Of a stretch of 64,000 nt of DNA, positions 34,508 to 44,468 are shown in pieces (the stretch's first letter is position 1; each line of letters starts with the position of its first letter). The notes beneath the pieces are model-generated. The model was not told where the DNA came from. It searched no databases and saw only the letters and a list, made by a program, of their open reading frames with translations. The stretch is taken from assembly GCF_946482605.1 (NCBI RefSeq), contig NZ_CAMLSE010000007.1, forward strand, positions 1-64,000, in the 5' to 3' direction. Origin of the DNA: an uncultured Dyadobacter sp. (lineage in GTDB: Bacteria; Bacteroidota; Bacteroidia; Cytophagales; Spirosomataceae). Position numbers and translations under genes: made by a program.

Positions 34508-35950
34508 TCAATGGGTGTCCCACCAGTTCTTTATCGCCTGAGTATCACCTCCGATCCGCTTGGCAGCCTGCTCACTGTTCTGTGCATTGCCTGTGCGGGT
34601 GTTGCTGGGGTATTTCAACCGTTTGGGCACATCCGTCACGTCCGGGTCCAGACTTCCTGAGGCCGGTGGGATGAATAGCACGCTTCCGTCCGGCTTCCTC
34701 GGATCCAGCCGCAGGCGTTCCAGCCAGGATTGAATGCCCTGCATATAAAGCGCGATCCACTTCTGGGAACCGATCACGTTCTTCCAGTCACCTGCCTTGT
34801 AAGGAACCGTTTTCAGATAGGTTTCCACCGCTTTGGCATCGGTAATGCCCCATTGCGTCATCGAGGCCGCAACGGCGCCGTTATACAATGCCTCTGCTGT
34901 GGCGCTGCCGGCATTCATACCCCTCGCGGCTGCTTCGGCTTTGATAAAAGCGATTTCGGCATAGGTGATCACATATCCCTTTGCCGAGCCGCTGTAAGCG
35001 ATCACGCCCGGTTTCGACAACCCGATCATTGTGGGGACATTGGCTTCGGTCCCGTATACCTTGCCCACATACTTGCCGTTGGTGTCGTCCGGACGTGCGA
35101 AAACCGGCAGCCGCGGATCTTTGACCGATTGAAGATAGTCCACCAGCGTGGAAGTGACCGCAAACTCCACCAATGGCCGCTCCACGTCATTGTAGGGGAA
35201 TCGGTTGGTGGTCGTAGCTACATTATAAGGAAAAAACACATCCTGAGCATTACTGGTCAAGGTGTTTTTCACAGCATCCTCGATCACCGCTTTCGCCTCG
35301 GCCGGCTGCGCGTCCACCATGCGCATCGCGATACGCATACGCAGCGCGTTGGCGATCCGGATCCACTGCTGCACGTCGCCTTTGGCGATAATGTCTCCCC
35401 GGATCACACCCGAAGAAGTGCCCGACAGTACTTCGATCTGCGTTTTCAGAGAACTCAGCAATGCAGCATACACATCCTTACCCTGATCAAAGACCGGCTG
35501 GGGAATACTTTCGCCCTGCAATGCCTGTGTGTACGGAATGTCTACATACACATCCGTGAGCACATGAAAGATCCACGCTTTCAGAATTTCGGCCACGGCC
35601 AGGGTATGGGGGCTTTTTTCGGCGGGATGGCGGTCATAATAGTTGCTGATTTCCCTGAGGTCCATCAGCGGTCCCGCATACAATCCGGCCCAGAGACCGT
35701 CGTTGGTGAACAGGAAGCGACCATCGGAAGTCTTGTCGGTACCCATCCAGTACTGCGACAGCTCCATGCCGATGCGCCCGTTGAAATAGGTATCATACAT
35801 CAGATCACTGGCGCGCTTTTCGGCGTTCGACAACAGGAATTCAGGTTGGGTTTCGCTCGACCTGGCCGGGTCGGTGTTCAGCGATTCGAAATTATCGCAC
35901 CCTGTCAGCATAGTCAGGATGGTCAACAGAAGCCATATTTTGTTTTTCAT
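34508..35950 (-). CDS. SusD/RagB-family lipoprotein, SusD-like group 2 (SusD2)
   Basis: 480 residues from the ATG at 35950 (MKNKIWLLLTILTMLTGC, lipid Cys18). The features are those of the SusD-like_2 group: NTDPARSSETQPEFLLSNAEKRASDLMY, YWMGTDKTSDGRFLF, KAWIFHVLTDVYVDIPYTQAL, AQDVFFPYNVATTTNRFPYND, ITYAEIAFIKAEAAARG. It is an outer-surface binding protein partnered with SusC2, which it follows by 22 bases. The ligand is unknown; this group is frequent in loci not devoted to starch or plant glycans. Confidence 0.93.
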   Translation of the reverse strand: MKNKIWLLLTILTMLTGCDNFESLNTDPARSSETQPEFLLSNAEKRASDLMYDTYFNGRIGMELSQYWMGTDKTSDGRFLFTNDGLWAGLYAGPLMDLREISNYYDRHPAEKSPHTLAVAEILKAWIFHVLTDVYVDIPYTQALQGESIPQPVFDQGKDVYAALLSSLKTQIEVLSGTSSGVIRGDIIAKGDVQQWIRIANALRMRIAMRMVDAQPAEAKAVIEDAVKNTLTSNAQDVFFPYNVATTTNRFPYNDVERPLVEFAVTSTLVDYLQSVKDPRLPVFARPDDTNGKYVGKVYGTEANVPTMIGLSKPGVIAYSGSAKGYVITYAEIAFIKAEAAARGMNAGSATAEALYNGAVAASMTQWGITDAKAVETYLKTVPYKAGDWKNVIGSQKWIALYMQGIQSWLERLRLDPRKPDGSVLFIPPASGSLDPDVTDVPKRLKYPSNTRTGNAQNSEQAAKRIGGDTQAIKNWWDTH

Positions 35951-35972
35951 AGGTATCGATTTTAAAACCGGA

Positions 35973-38900
35973 TCAGAAAGTGACATTCAGGTTGACACCG
36001 TAGCTGCGAACCGCCGGCAATGCACCTCCTTCGAAGCCGATCTGGTTGCTGATGGAGTTGGTGATATTGGCGGGATCCACATTGGGTGCATTGCTTTTGA
36101 TAAGCCAGAGATTCCGGCCGGTAAGGGTTACCCGCAATGCCTGCATGCGGATTTTCTGCGCCCAGCTCTCCGGCAGGTACCAGCCCAAACGCACTTCGCG
36201 AAGGTAAATGAAGCTGCCGTCGTACAGGTTAGCCTTGCTGATCCGGTTCCCGCCATCCGCATTGAAATGGGTCCGCGCGGGAACTGCAATATCATTAGGT
36301 GACCCATCGGCCTTCACACCGGTATTGATCACGCCGTTTTCGCGGATCCCGTTCTCTGCGGTCTCTTTCAGCATACCCGATTTGTTTCCATACAAATTGG
36401 TGTAAGAAAAGAAATCACCACCTTTCTGGAAATCCACCAGCGCCGACAGGTAGAAATTCTTGTAGCTCAGCATATTCGACAAGCCTCCGATGAAATCGGG
36501 GTTGGCGTCACCGATGATCACCGGCGTGGGGGTTACATTATAAGTACCGTTCTCGGCCACGGTTTTATTGCCTTTGGCATCATACACATAATCGGTGCCC
36601 AGCATCGTGCCCAGCGACATACCCTTCTGGGCGACCATTGATACCTTGTTGGTCCGACGCTCGGTACCGATGATAAACCGCTCGATACCGTTGATATTGT
36701 CGCCCGTCGTGTTCAGGTCGAGGACCTTATTTTTGTTTTTGGAAAAATTAAGACCGACTCTCCAGCTGAAATTGGTCGTCATGACCGGAGTCGCTGAAAG
36801 TGTGAGCTCGATACCCTTGTTCTGTACCGTTCCACCATTCACTACCTTGGTCGTAAAACCGCTTTCCGACGGGATCTGTACATTCCAGATCTGGTTTTTC
36901 GTCTTCCGGTTATAATAGGTAAAGTTTGCACCCAACCGGTCGTTGAAAAACTTGAAATCAACCCCGCCTTCGGTCTCCGAAGACAATTCTGGTTTCAAAC
37001 GGCCATTAAAAAGCTTGTCGGCAGTGCTCTGCAATGGGTAGGTATCAAATGGCGCCACGTAGTCATAGTAACGCGACACCGAATAAGGGTCCGCATCGTT
37101 CCCCACCCGCGCATAGGAAAGGCGTGCCTTGCCAAGCGTCAGCCAGTTGGTTTTCGCAATCAGGTCCGAGAAAATGAAAGAACCGGCCACAGAAGGGTAG
37201 AAATACGAGTAGTTGCCGGTCTGTTTCAGGGTCGATGCCCAGTCGTTTCTACCTGTCGCCGTCAGGTAAAGTAGCTTATTGTATCCCAGCGTAACCGATC
37301 CGAAAAGGGAATTGATCTGCTTGTTTCCATAAGCATTCGAGACCGTTGCCGGCGTCACCGAATTTTGCAGCACATATACCATCGGGTTCTGTAAACCGCC
37401 ATTGGTGGTACCCGCATCGATGCTCGACTTAATGCTCAGGATATTGCCTCCCGCCACGGCCTCGAGTGTCAGCTTCGAATCGCCGAATGCCTTGTTGATG
37501 TTCAGTGTTCCCTGGTAATTGTTCTCATTATTGATCACCGCCCGCTTCGCATAGGATCCTACAAAAAACCCTTTGGCGCTGCGCACTTCATCGAGGTGGT
37601 TCAGGTAATCCGAAAACACGCGTACATCTGCTGAGAGCCAGTCCGTGATCTTGTAAGTAAGTCCTGCATTACCGAAATAGCGGTTGTTGCGATCGGTATT
37701 GTAGTTTTCATATTGGTTCCAGTAGGGATTCTGGGTAAATGCCGGCTTCTGGATATTCCATGCGGTACGGTTCCACGACTGCTCTGTACCGTCGGCATAC
37801 TTATATTCTTTCAAATAAGCGTCGTCGATCTGCCGCTGCCCGAACATCACATAAAATAGCATGGGGTTGTTCCCGAAGAAGCCCGTACCCGGCCTGCCTT
37901 TGGAATGGTCGTTGATGTAATTGATCCCGCCGCTGAATGTGAACTTGTCGTTGAATTTATAAACCGTGTTCAGACTGATGAAAAAGCGGTCGAGGTTGCT
38001 GCCCGGATAGATAAAATTCTGCTTGGTTTGGCCCACCGAAAACCGGATCGAGCCGTTGTCACCGCTGCTGGCAACGGAAAGGTTGTTCGAGAAAGTCACG
38101 CCGGTTTTGAAAAAATCCTTCGCATTATCGGGATGCGGGCTCCATGGCGCGGTCTTACCGAAATTCGGGTTGTTGCGGTCCTGATCCCATGACCAATAAT
38201 GCCGCACCAGTTGCCCCTCCATCTTAGGCCCCCAGGACTCGTCGGTCCCGTAGTCCGGAATGAGATCGTACTTGCCCTTGCCGTCGTTATCGTCGTAGGT
38301 GCCCCCGCCCGGCAGAAATCCTGTGGGATTTTGATTGACGTACAGTTTGGTAAAATTGGAACTGCCCCCTCCCCCATACAGGTTCTGAAATTTGGGTAAC
38401 AGCGACACCTGATCGGCCTGGATGTTCAGGTCGTAGTTCAACGAAAGCTTACCCGAACCTTTACCCGATTTGGTGGTAATGTAGATCACACCGTTCTGCC
38501 CTCTGCTGCCGTACAATGCAGTCGCTGCGGCACCTTTGAGCACCGATATGTTCTCCACGTCGTTGGGGTTCAGGAGCTGCGCCGGGTTGCCGTAGTCGTA
38601 ACCGCCGCCGCCGGTACCTTGTCCACCCGTCACACCGTAGGAGTTCAGGTTCATATTGGCCATGGGCACGCCATCGACGATAAACAACGCATTGTTGTTG
38701 CCTGATATCGATTTCAGACCTCGGATCGTTACCCGCGACGAGCCGCCCATCGAGCCGCTGTTCCCGCCGATCTGCACACCGGCCAGTTTGCCCTGGAGTG
38801 AATTGATGTAGTTTACCTCGCGTGCTTCCTGAATACCGCCCCCATCGATCTGCTGAACGGCATAGCCAACATTACGCGTGCTCCGCTGTACCCCCAGGGC

Positions 38901-39236
38901 CGTCACAACCACCTCGCCCAGGCTTTTCACATCAGCTTTGAGTTTGATGTTCACTTCCGTCATCCCCGCCGACACGGGTACATCCTGCGTCACATGCCCG
39001 ATCGACGAAGCCGTGAGCGTATGACTCCCGGCGGAAACAGACAAGGTAAAATTCCCCTCAGCGTCGGTGTTGGTACCGTTGTTGGTACCCTTCACCAGCA
39101 CGCTCACGCCCGGGAGGCCTGCATTGGACTCGTCCACTACTTTTCCCTTCACACGGCGGTCCTGACCGACAGCCTCGTAAGCACAGAAAAGAACGGCCAA
39201 CAGGACCGATAAGCAACTTCGTATCGATTGCGCCAT
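35973..39236 (-). CDS. SusC/RagA-family TonB-linked outer-membrane transporter (SusC2)
   Basis: 1087 residues. Signal peptide about 1-24; CarboxypepD_reg (VKGKVVDESNAGLPGVSVLVKGTNNGTNTD); plug with NNALFIVDGVPMANMNLNSYG and NPNDVENISVLKGAAATALYGSRGQNGVIYITTK; barrel to the terminal GVNLNVTF. Here the VDG signature is followed by a glycine-rich insertion (GVTGGQGTGGGGYDYGNP) seen in several SusC subgroups. It pairs with SusD2. No local regulator (sigma/anti-sigma, HTCS or AraC) flanks the pair. Confidence 0.95.
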   Translation of the reverse strand: MAQSIRSCLSVLLAVLFCAYEAVGQDRRVKGKVVDESNAGLPGVSVLVKGTNNGTNTDAEGNFTLSVSAGSHTLTASSIGHVTQDVPVSAGMTEVNIKLKADVKSLGEVVVTALGVQRSTRNVGYAVQQIDGGGIQEAREVNYINSLQGKLAGVQIGGNSGSMGGSSRVTIRGLKSISGNNNALFIVDGVPMANMNLNSYGVTGGQGTGGGGYDYGNPAQLLNPNDVENISVLKGAAATALYGSRGQNGVIYITTKSGKGSGKLSLNYDLNIQADQVSLLPKFQNLYGGGGSSNFTKLYVNQNPTGFLPGGGTYDDNDGKGKYDLIPDYGTDESWGPKMEGQLVRHYWSWDQDRNNPNFGKTAPWSPHPDNAKDFFKTGVTFSNNLSVASSGDNGSIRFSVGQTKQNFIYPGSNLDRFFISLNTVYKFNDKFTFSGGINYINDHSKGRPGTGFFGNNPMLFYVMFGQRQIDDAYLKEYKYADGTEQSWNRTAWNIQKPAFTQNPYWNQYENYNTDRNNRYFGNAGLTYKITDWLSADVRVFSDYLNHLDEVRSAKGFFVGSYAKRAVINNENNYQGTLNINKAFGDSKLTLEAVAGGNILSIKSSIDAGTTNGGLQNPMVYVLQNSVTPATVSNAYGNKQINSLFGSVTLGYNKLLYLTATGRNDWASTLKQTGNYSYFYPSVAGSFIFSDLIAKTNWLTLGKARLSYARVGNDADPYSVSRYYDYVAPFDTYPLQSTADKLFNGRLKPELSSETEGGVDFKFFNDRLGANFTYYNRKTKNQIWNVQIPSESGFTTKVVNGGTVQNKGIELTLSATPVMTTNFSWRVGLNFSKNKNKVLDLNTTGDNINGIERFIIGTERRTNKVSMVAQKGMSLGTMLGTDYVYDAKGNKTVAENGTYNVTPTPVIIGDANPDFIGGLSNMLSYKNFYLSALVDFQKGGDFFSYTNLYGNKSGMLKETAENGIRENGVINTGVKADGSPNDIAVPARTHFNADGGNRISKANLYDGSFIYLREVRLGWYLPESWAQKIRMQALRVTLTGRNLWLIKSNAPNVDPANITNSISNQIGFEGGALPAVRSYGVNLNVTF

Positions 39237-39502
39237 TTTTGGAAAATTTAAAGATTAAATATTCATTAAAGGCGAAAAACCAATACGTATACTGCCGTTT
39301 ACTTGTGATTAGGTCACATAATCGACGGTTTCGGTCACTGACTCGACGAATCGGTAAAAATTGACCGGGTATTCGAGACAAAAAAGCAAAAGGAAAGGCA
39401 GTTTCCCGGGTCCGGAAAGCAGCAAATGTGCCGACGGATTTTGAATGGAAGAATATCCCCTCTATTTTGGGGTTTAAAACTCATACCAAACCCATTACCG
39501 CC

Positions 39503-39733
39503 ATGTCATTTCAGGGATACCTCAAAACCATCAAAACCAAAACAGGAAAAGACCCGGATGATTTCCGGAAAATTGCAGAGGAGAAAGGGTTTACGCAAAA
39601 CGGCACCCTGACGGCCGCTACCAAAGCCGGCGACGTCGTTCAATGGCTGAAAACCGACTTTGACTTAGGCCAGGGCCATGCCATGGCCATTTATGCCCTG
39701 TTAAAAGGCATTAAGGACGAGAACAGCGACTAA
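39503..39733 (+). CDS. DUF4287-domain protein, 76 residues
   Basis: The start is the ATG at 39503; the open frame to 39428 is longer but homologues begin MSFQ.YL. MSFQGYLKTIKTKTGKDPDDFRKIAEEKGF...TKAGDVVQWLKTDFDLGQGHAMAIYALLKG matches the whole DUF4287 domain, a small cytoplasmic domain of unknown function. It converges on the zinc metallopeptidase gene with six bases between stops. Confidence 0.87.
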   Translation: MSFQGYLKTIKTKTGKDPDDFRKIAEEKGFTQNGTLTAATKAGDVVQWLKTDFDLGQGHAMAIYALLKGIKDENSD

Positions 39734-39739
39734 TCGCGC

Positions 39740-40585
39740 TCAGCGGATATCCTCGTACCTTCCCTGGTTCAGGTCGCCGGTCTCGAAACCCTTCTTGAAC
39801 CAGTACATTCTTTGCTGGGAACTGCCGTGCGTAAATGCATCGGGTACTACGTAGCCCTGCGATTCTTTCTGCAATTTATCATCTCCGATCGCATTAGCGG
39901 CCGTCAATGCAGCTTCCAGGTCACCAGGTTCCAGGATCTTGCTCATCTGATTAGCGTGATTGGCCCACACGCCGGCCAGGAAGTCGGCCTGCAATTCCAG
40001 CTTCACCGACAGCTTGTTATATTCCGCTTCGCTCAGTCTGCCCCGCTGCTCCTGTACCTGCCGGGAAATACCCATCAGATTTTGGACATGATGTCCCACT
40101 TCATGCGCCACCACATACGCCACCGCAAACTCGCCGGGCGCATTGAAACGGTCACGAAGCTCGTCACAGAACGACAGATCGATGTACACTTTGTGGTCGG
40201 CCGGGCAGTAAAAAGGCCCCATTGCCGCCGATGCGCCACCACATGCACTTTGCGTGGTGTTTTCAAACATTTGAAGTACAGGCTTTTCGTACTGTGCGTC
40301 GTTTTGCGAATAGATCTGCGACCAGACATCCTCGGTACTTCCCAAAACTTTCGAAACGAAATCGGCGGTCTTATCATCGGGACGCGGTCCGGCCGGCCTG
40401 TTTTCAGCCTGTTCGGTCTGCGCGCCCTGAATATTGGACAGTATCTCTTGCGGGTCTTGTCCGGTGAGCAGTCCTATCGCGAGAACGATGATCACCCCGA
40501 TGCCTCCCAGCGCCACTTTGCCACCGCCCGACATTCCGCGACGGTCTTCGACGTTGCTGCTTCTGCGTAAATCCTGCCAGCGCAT
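39740..40585 (-). CDS. Neutral zinc metallopeptidase (YpfJ/KPN_02809 family)
   Basis: 281 residues. MRWQDLRRSSNVEDRRG is the usual cytoplasmic start, followed by a membrane helix at about 24-41. The zinc site HEVGHH is at 161-166, with the third ligand in LELQADFLAG near 198. CGGASAAMGPFYCPADHKVYIDLSFCDEL is the family signature. It should be an inner-membrane-anchored protein with the peptidase domain in the periplasm. It is monocistronic. Confidence 0.93.
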   Translation of the reverse strand: MRWQDLRRSSNVEDRRGMSGGGKVALGGIGVIIVLAIGLLTGQDPQEILSNIQGAQTEQAENRPAGPRPDDKTADFVSKVLGSTEDVWSQIYSQNDAQYEKPVLQMFENTTQSACGGASAAMGPFYCPADHKVYIDLSFCDELRDRFNAPGEFAVAYVVAHEVGHHVQNLMGISRQVQEQRGRLSEAEYNKLSVKLELQADFLAGVWANHANQMSKILEPGDLEAALTAANAIGDDKLQKESQGYVVPDAFTHGSSQQRMYWFKKGFETGDLNQGRYEDIR

Positions 40586-40888
40586 GTTGTTGATGTATTT
40601 AGGTTAATAGAATAAATGTAGTGCGAACCGCTCTACCGGTGTCGCCAAACTCAAATATAGAAATAATGGCAAGTATCGGGCCAGTGCCGACCCGATAATT
40701 TTACAGCACACAGGCAAGCGGCCCCGCCGCCTTGGATGGTTACGCAAATTGCAGGGATTACAAAGCAATAACACCTTACAATAAGTTTTAAAACCGTTAA
40801 ATAAGTAATTCCAAAACATCGCTCAATATATTCTTCGCCCGATGACCGATATACTAAATTTAGGCACCTCAAGTTAATTTACGTTGAT
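40586..40888. other. Intergenic region without a gene
   Basis: A 303-base gap between divergent genes. The only promoter-like sequence is TAAATTTA at 40854-40861, one base off the -7 consensus, suitably placed for the small gene at 40889. No hairpin, repeat or RNA gene was seen. Confidence 0.6.
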
Positions 40889-41113
40889 ATGTCTTTAAAC
40901 AAACCTTACTTCGCCGGATTTGAGTATCAGTCCTCTGAGATCCATAAGTTTTTACAGACTTACAGCACATTTACGCTTATGCTCACGACTGGAGCTATTA
41001 TCCACTTCCAGCCTGAGCATGCGCTCGATTTCCTTCGCTGGCTCAACCACCACCAGGTCGAGGACATCCGGATGTCCCTTCAGGCCAATGAAGCTTTTAT
41101 CACGCAGCAGTAA
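40889..41113 (+). CDS. Small hypothetical protein, 74 residues
   Basis: MSLNKPYFAGFEYQSSEIHKFLQTYSTFTLMLTTGAIIHF is followed by a charged helix (HALDFLRWLNHHQVEDIRMSLQ). It has no signal peptide or known domain. The start is a clear ATG with a plausible promoter; the composition is protein-like, so it is probably real. It does not look part of the downstream cytochrome-type gene, which starts 130 bases later and has a lipoprotein signal of its own. Confidence 0.55.
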   Translation: MSLNKPYFAGFEYQSSEIHKFLQTYSTFTLMLTTGAIIHFQPEHALDFLRWLNHHQVEDIRMSLQANEAFITQQ

Positions 41114-41243
41114 TTACATTGTCGCTGCCGCAGACCTCTCGTTTCTCTCAAAACTTCCTTCGACAGAGCCACTTCCGGGCTTTTTATAGTATTTTTAATA
41201 CTTGGTAAATTATATTTTCACCAGGGTGAACTTTACAGGTTGT

Positions 41244-44200
41244 ATGAAACATGTTAAAGTTTTCTTTCTGTGGGTGTTGATCGCCGGGTATTGTATCTCC
41301 TGTTCTCCCGAACTGCCCGATGATGTGGAGGTTGCGATGAAAGAGCTGCCCGACGAGCTGGATTACAACCAGCATGTCAAACCGGTGCTTTCCGACAAAT
41401 GCTTTGCCTGTCATGGCCCTGATAAAGCCAAGCAAAAAGGCGGCCTCCGGCTGGATCTCGCTGAATCGGCGTTTCAGAAAGTTTCAAAAAATTCAGGCCG
41501 CAACGCCATCGATCCGGGTGACCTTGCGGACAGCGAGTTTTTTCACCGAATCGTTTCAGCCGACCCCGAGTATGTAATGCCCACCCCGGAATCGCACCTG
41601 TCGCTCACCGCCCGGGAAAAAGCCATTCTGATCAAATGGATCCATGACGGTGCAGAATATAAACCGCACTGGGCATTCGTGAAACCGGAAAAACCGGAAG
41701 TGCCGGACACCGGACACGATCAGATGGCCATTAACCCCATCGATCATTTTGTATTTAAAAAACTCGAAGAAGAAAATCTGCGCCCATCCGCACAGGCCGA
41801 CAAGGAGATGCTGCTTCGCCGCGTGTCCCTCGATCTTACCGGGCTGCCTCCTACCCTCTCCGAAACCGATAACTTCCTGAAAGACAATGCCGCCAATGCA
41901 TACGAAAAGCAGGTCGACCGGCTGCTGGCCTCGCCGCATTATGGCGAAAAAATGGCAGTCGATTGGCTGGACCTCGCGCGTTTCGCGGATTCGCACGGCT
42001 ACACCGTAGACCGGCTCCGGGACATGTCGCCTTACCGCGACTGGGTGATCCAGGCATTCAATAAAAACATGCGGTACGACCAGTTTGTGCATTGGCAACT
42101 TGCCGGCGACCTGATGCCGCATCCCAGCAAGGAAATGCGCATTGCCACAGCTTTCAACCGCAACCACCAGCAGAATATGGAGGGGGGCGTGATCGAGGAA
42201 GAATTTCAGACCGAGTATGTCGTGGACCGCACCAACACATTTGGCGATGCATTCATGGGCCTTTCGGTCGGTTGCGCCAAGTGCCACGACCATAAGTACG
42301 ATCCTGTTTCCCAGAAAAATTACTACGAACTGTTCAGTTTTTTCAATAATGTAAGAGAGGCCGGCCAGATTTCGTGGGACGACGCATTGCCCACACCGAC
42401 CATGCTCCTGCCCACACCGGCACAGGAAAAAACACTGCTTTTTATTCAATCCAAAATCAAAACGGAAGAGCAGCAGCTGGCCGCCCGTCAACGGGAAGCG
42501 GAAACGGCCTTTCAAAAATGGCTGCAAACCAACAGTTACCGGCATCTTCCCCTCGAAGAACTGTCCAAAGCCGGGTTGCAGGCCAGGTATACGTTTGACA
42601 ACGGCACCTTACGCAACGCCGCGAACGGGAAAGAAACAGGTGTAATGAAAAGAGAATCGGGCCAGCCGGGTGGAAATCCTGTTTTTGCTGCACAATCCAA
42701 TGGCAAGGCGCTGCAACTGGACGGCGACGTTTTCCTCGACCTGGGTCAGAATGGTGTTTTCCGCAAATCCGAGCCATTCAGCGTCGGAATCAGGGTAAAT
42801 ATCCCGAAGGAACTGAAAGAAGGCGTGATCCTGCATAAAAGCCAGGCAGAGCGGCTCTACAACTTTCGCGGCTATCATTTGTACCTGAAAAACGACCGCC
42901 TGGAACTGAACATGGCCCACACCGCACCTTCCGACGCCATTACCCGTATCAGCAAACTACCTGTCCCCAAGAATCAATGGGTGCAGCTGACCATCACTTA
43001 TGACGGCTCATCGAAGGCCGCAGGTTTGAAATTGTATATGAATGGAAAAGAGGCGGAAATGGAAACGACCATGGACCAGCTTACAAAAGACATACTTTTC
43101 AGATCAGCGGTGCAGCCGGGCCTTCAGATCGGCGCCTGGTGGCGTGGTTTTGGATTGAAAAATGCGTTGGTGGATGATATTGTGGTCTACAACCGGGAGC
43201 TCACGCCCTTTGAAACCGCGATCCTGGCACGAAATGCCCTGTGGTCGCAAATCGCCTCCAAAAATACGTCGCAGCTCACAACCGCAGAAAAAAGCATTCT
43301 GAAAAGCTACTATCTATCCGCGATCGACCCGGCTGTGACGAAAGCGCGCCATGGCTTGCAGATCGCCCGCACCCAGCTCGCCGATTCGACAGCGCATATC
43401 CGCGAGCTGATGGTGATGCAGGAAATGCCCAAACCCAAACAGGCCCACCTGCTGCTTCGCGGCAACTACGACGCGCCGGGAGAAAAGGTGTACCCCTCCA
43501 CGCCAACGTCTATCCTCGCATTTCCCAAAAACCTCCCCAAAAACCGGTACGGCCTGGCACAATGGCTGACCCATCCCGACCACCCGCTTACCGCGCGCGT
43601 GGCGGTGAACCGGTACTGGCAGAATTTCTTTGGCACCGGGTTGGTCAAAACCACCGAGGATTTTGGCAATCAGGGTGAGCTGCCTAGTCATCCCGCGTTG
43701 CTCGACTGGCTGGCAGTCACATTCCAGGAATCGGGCTGGGACGTGAAGCAGCTGAACAAACTGATCGTGATGTCGGCTACTTACCGGCAGGACTCACGCA
43801 CAACCCGCGAAATACGGGAGCGCGATCCCGAAAACCGACTCTATGCCCATGGCCCTGCCAACCGGATGTCGGCCGAAATGATCCGTGACAATGCATTGAT
43901 GGCTAGCGGACTGCTCAACACCAGAATCGGCGGCGAGAGTGTGAAACCTTATCAACCGGACGGGTTATGGTCGATCAACAACACAACTTATACGCCCGAT
44001 TCGGGTGACGCGGTATACCGGAGAAGCCTTTATGTGATCGTCAAGCGCTCAGTACCCAACCCGACGCTTTCGACGTTCGACGCGACGTCGCGTAGTTTCT
44101 GCGTGGTAAGGAGGCAAAAAACCAACACGCCATTGCAGGCATTGGTCACCCTCAACGATCCGACTTTTGTCGAAGCCATGAAAGTAATGGGTGAATCCAT

Positions 44201-44468
44201 GTGCCGCAACGCCGACAACCGTGCCGCCATTACCACGGCCTACCGTAAGCTGACAGGCCGAAAACCGCCCATCAAGGAAGTCGAGCTCCTGCTCACCATG
44301 CAGCGGACGGAGGTTGAAAAATTTAGAAAAGACCCAAAAAAGACCGCTGGCTGGCTGCAAACCGGACAATACAAAGCCGATAAAACACTCGACCCCGCAT
44401 TACTGGCCGCAAACAGCGTGATCGCCAGCACCATTCTCAATTCCGACGCAAGCTTAACCAAACGATAG
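41244..44468 (+). CDS. PSCyt1/DUF1549/DUF1553 lipoprotein with inserted LamG-like domain
   Basis: 1074 residues from the ATG at 41244; an upstream in-frame start at 41202 is less likely because MKHVKVFFLWVLIAGYCISC is a lipoprotein signal (Cys20). Order: PSCyt1 with haem motif CFACH (53-57); DUF1549 (about 155-370) with a second CxxCH in VGCAKCHDHKYDPV; a concanavalin/LamG-like domain (about 435-620, ARYTFDNGTLRNAANGK, KNQWVQLTITYDGSSKAAGLKLYMNGKEAE); DUF1553 (about 770-1030, LTARVAVNRYWQNFFGTGLVKTTEDFGNQGELPSHP). These are Planctomycete-type proteins of unknown reaction, often near polysaccharide genes. It is followed directly by its usual partner, DUF1501. Confidence 0.92.
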   Translation: MKHVKVFFLWVLIAGYCISCSPELPDDVEVAMKELPDELDYNQHVKPVLSDKCFACHGPDKAKQKGGLRLDLAESAFQKVSKNSGRNAIDPGDLADSEFFHRIVSADPEYVMPTPESHLSLTAREKAILIKWIHDGAEYKPHWAFVKPEKPEVPDTGHDQMAINPIDHFVFKKLEEENLRPSAQADKEMLLRRVSLDLTGLPPTLSETDNFLKDNAANAYEKQVDRLLASPHYGEKMAVDWLDLARFADSHGYTVDRLRDMSPYRDWVIQAFNKNMRYDQFVHWQLAGDLMPHPSKEMRIATAFNRNHQQNMEGGVIEEEFQTEYVVDRTNTFGDAFMGLSVGCAKCHDHKYDPVSQKNYYELFSFFNNVREAGQISWDDALPTPTMLLPTPAQEKTLLFIQSKIKTEEQQLAARQREAETAFQKWLQTNSYRHLPLEELSKAGLQARYTFDNGTLRNAANGKETGVMKRESGQPGGNPVFAAQSNGKALQLDGDVFLDLGQNGVFRKSEPFSVGIRVNIPKELKEGVILHKSQAERLYNFRGYHLYLKNDRLELNMAHTAPSDAITRISKLPVPKNQWVQLTITYDGSSKAAGLKLYMNGKEAEMETTMDQLTKDILFRSAVQPGLQIGAWWRGFGLKNALVDDIVVYNRELTPFETAILARNALWSQIASKNTSQLTTAEKSILKSYYLSAIDPAVTKARHGLQIARTQLADSTAHIRELMVMQEMPKPKQAHLLLRGNYDAPGEKVYPSTPTSILAFPKNLPKNRYGLAQWLTHPDHPLTARVAVNRYWQNFFGTGLVKTTEDFGNQGELPSHPALLDWLAVTFQESGWDVKQLNKLIVMSATYRQDSRTTREIRERDPENRLYAHGPANRMSAEMIRDNALMASGLLNTRIGGESVKPYQPDGLWSINNTTYTPDSGDAVYRRSLYVIVKRSVPNPTLSTFDATSRSFCVVRRQKTNTPLQALVTLNDPTFVEAMKVMGESMCRNADNRAAITTAYRKLTGRKPPIKEVELLLTMQRTEVEKFRKDPKKTAGWLQTGQYKADKTLDPALLAANSVIASTILNSDASLTKR

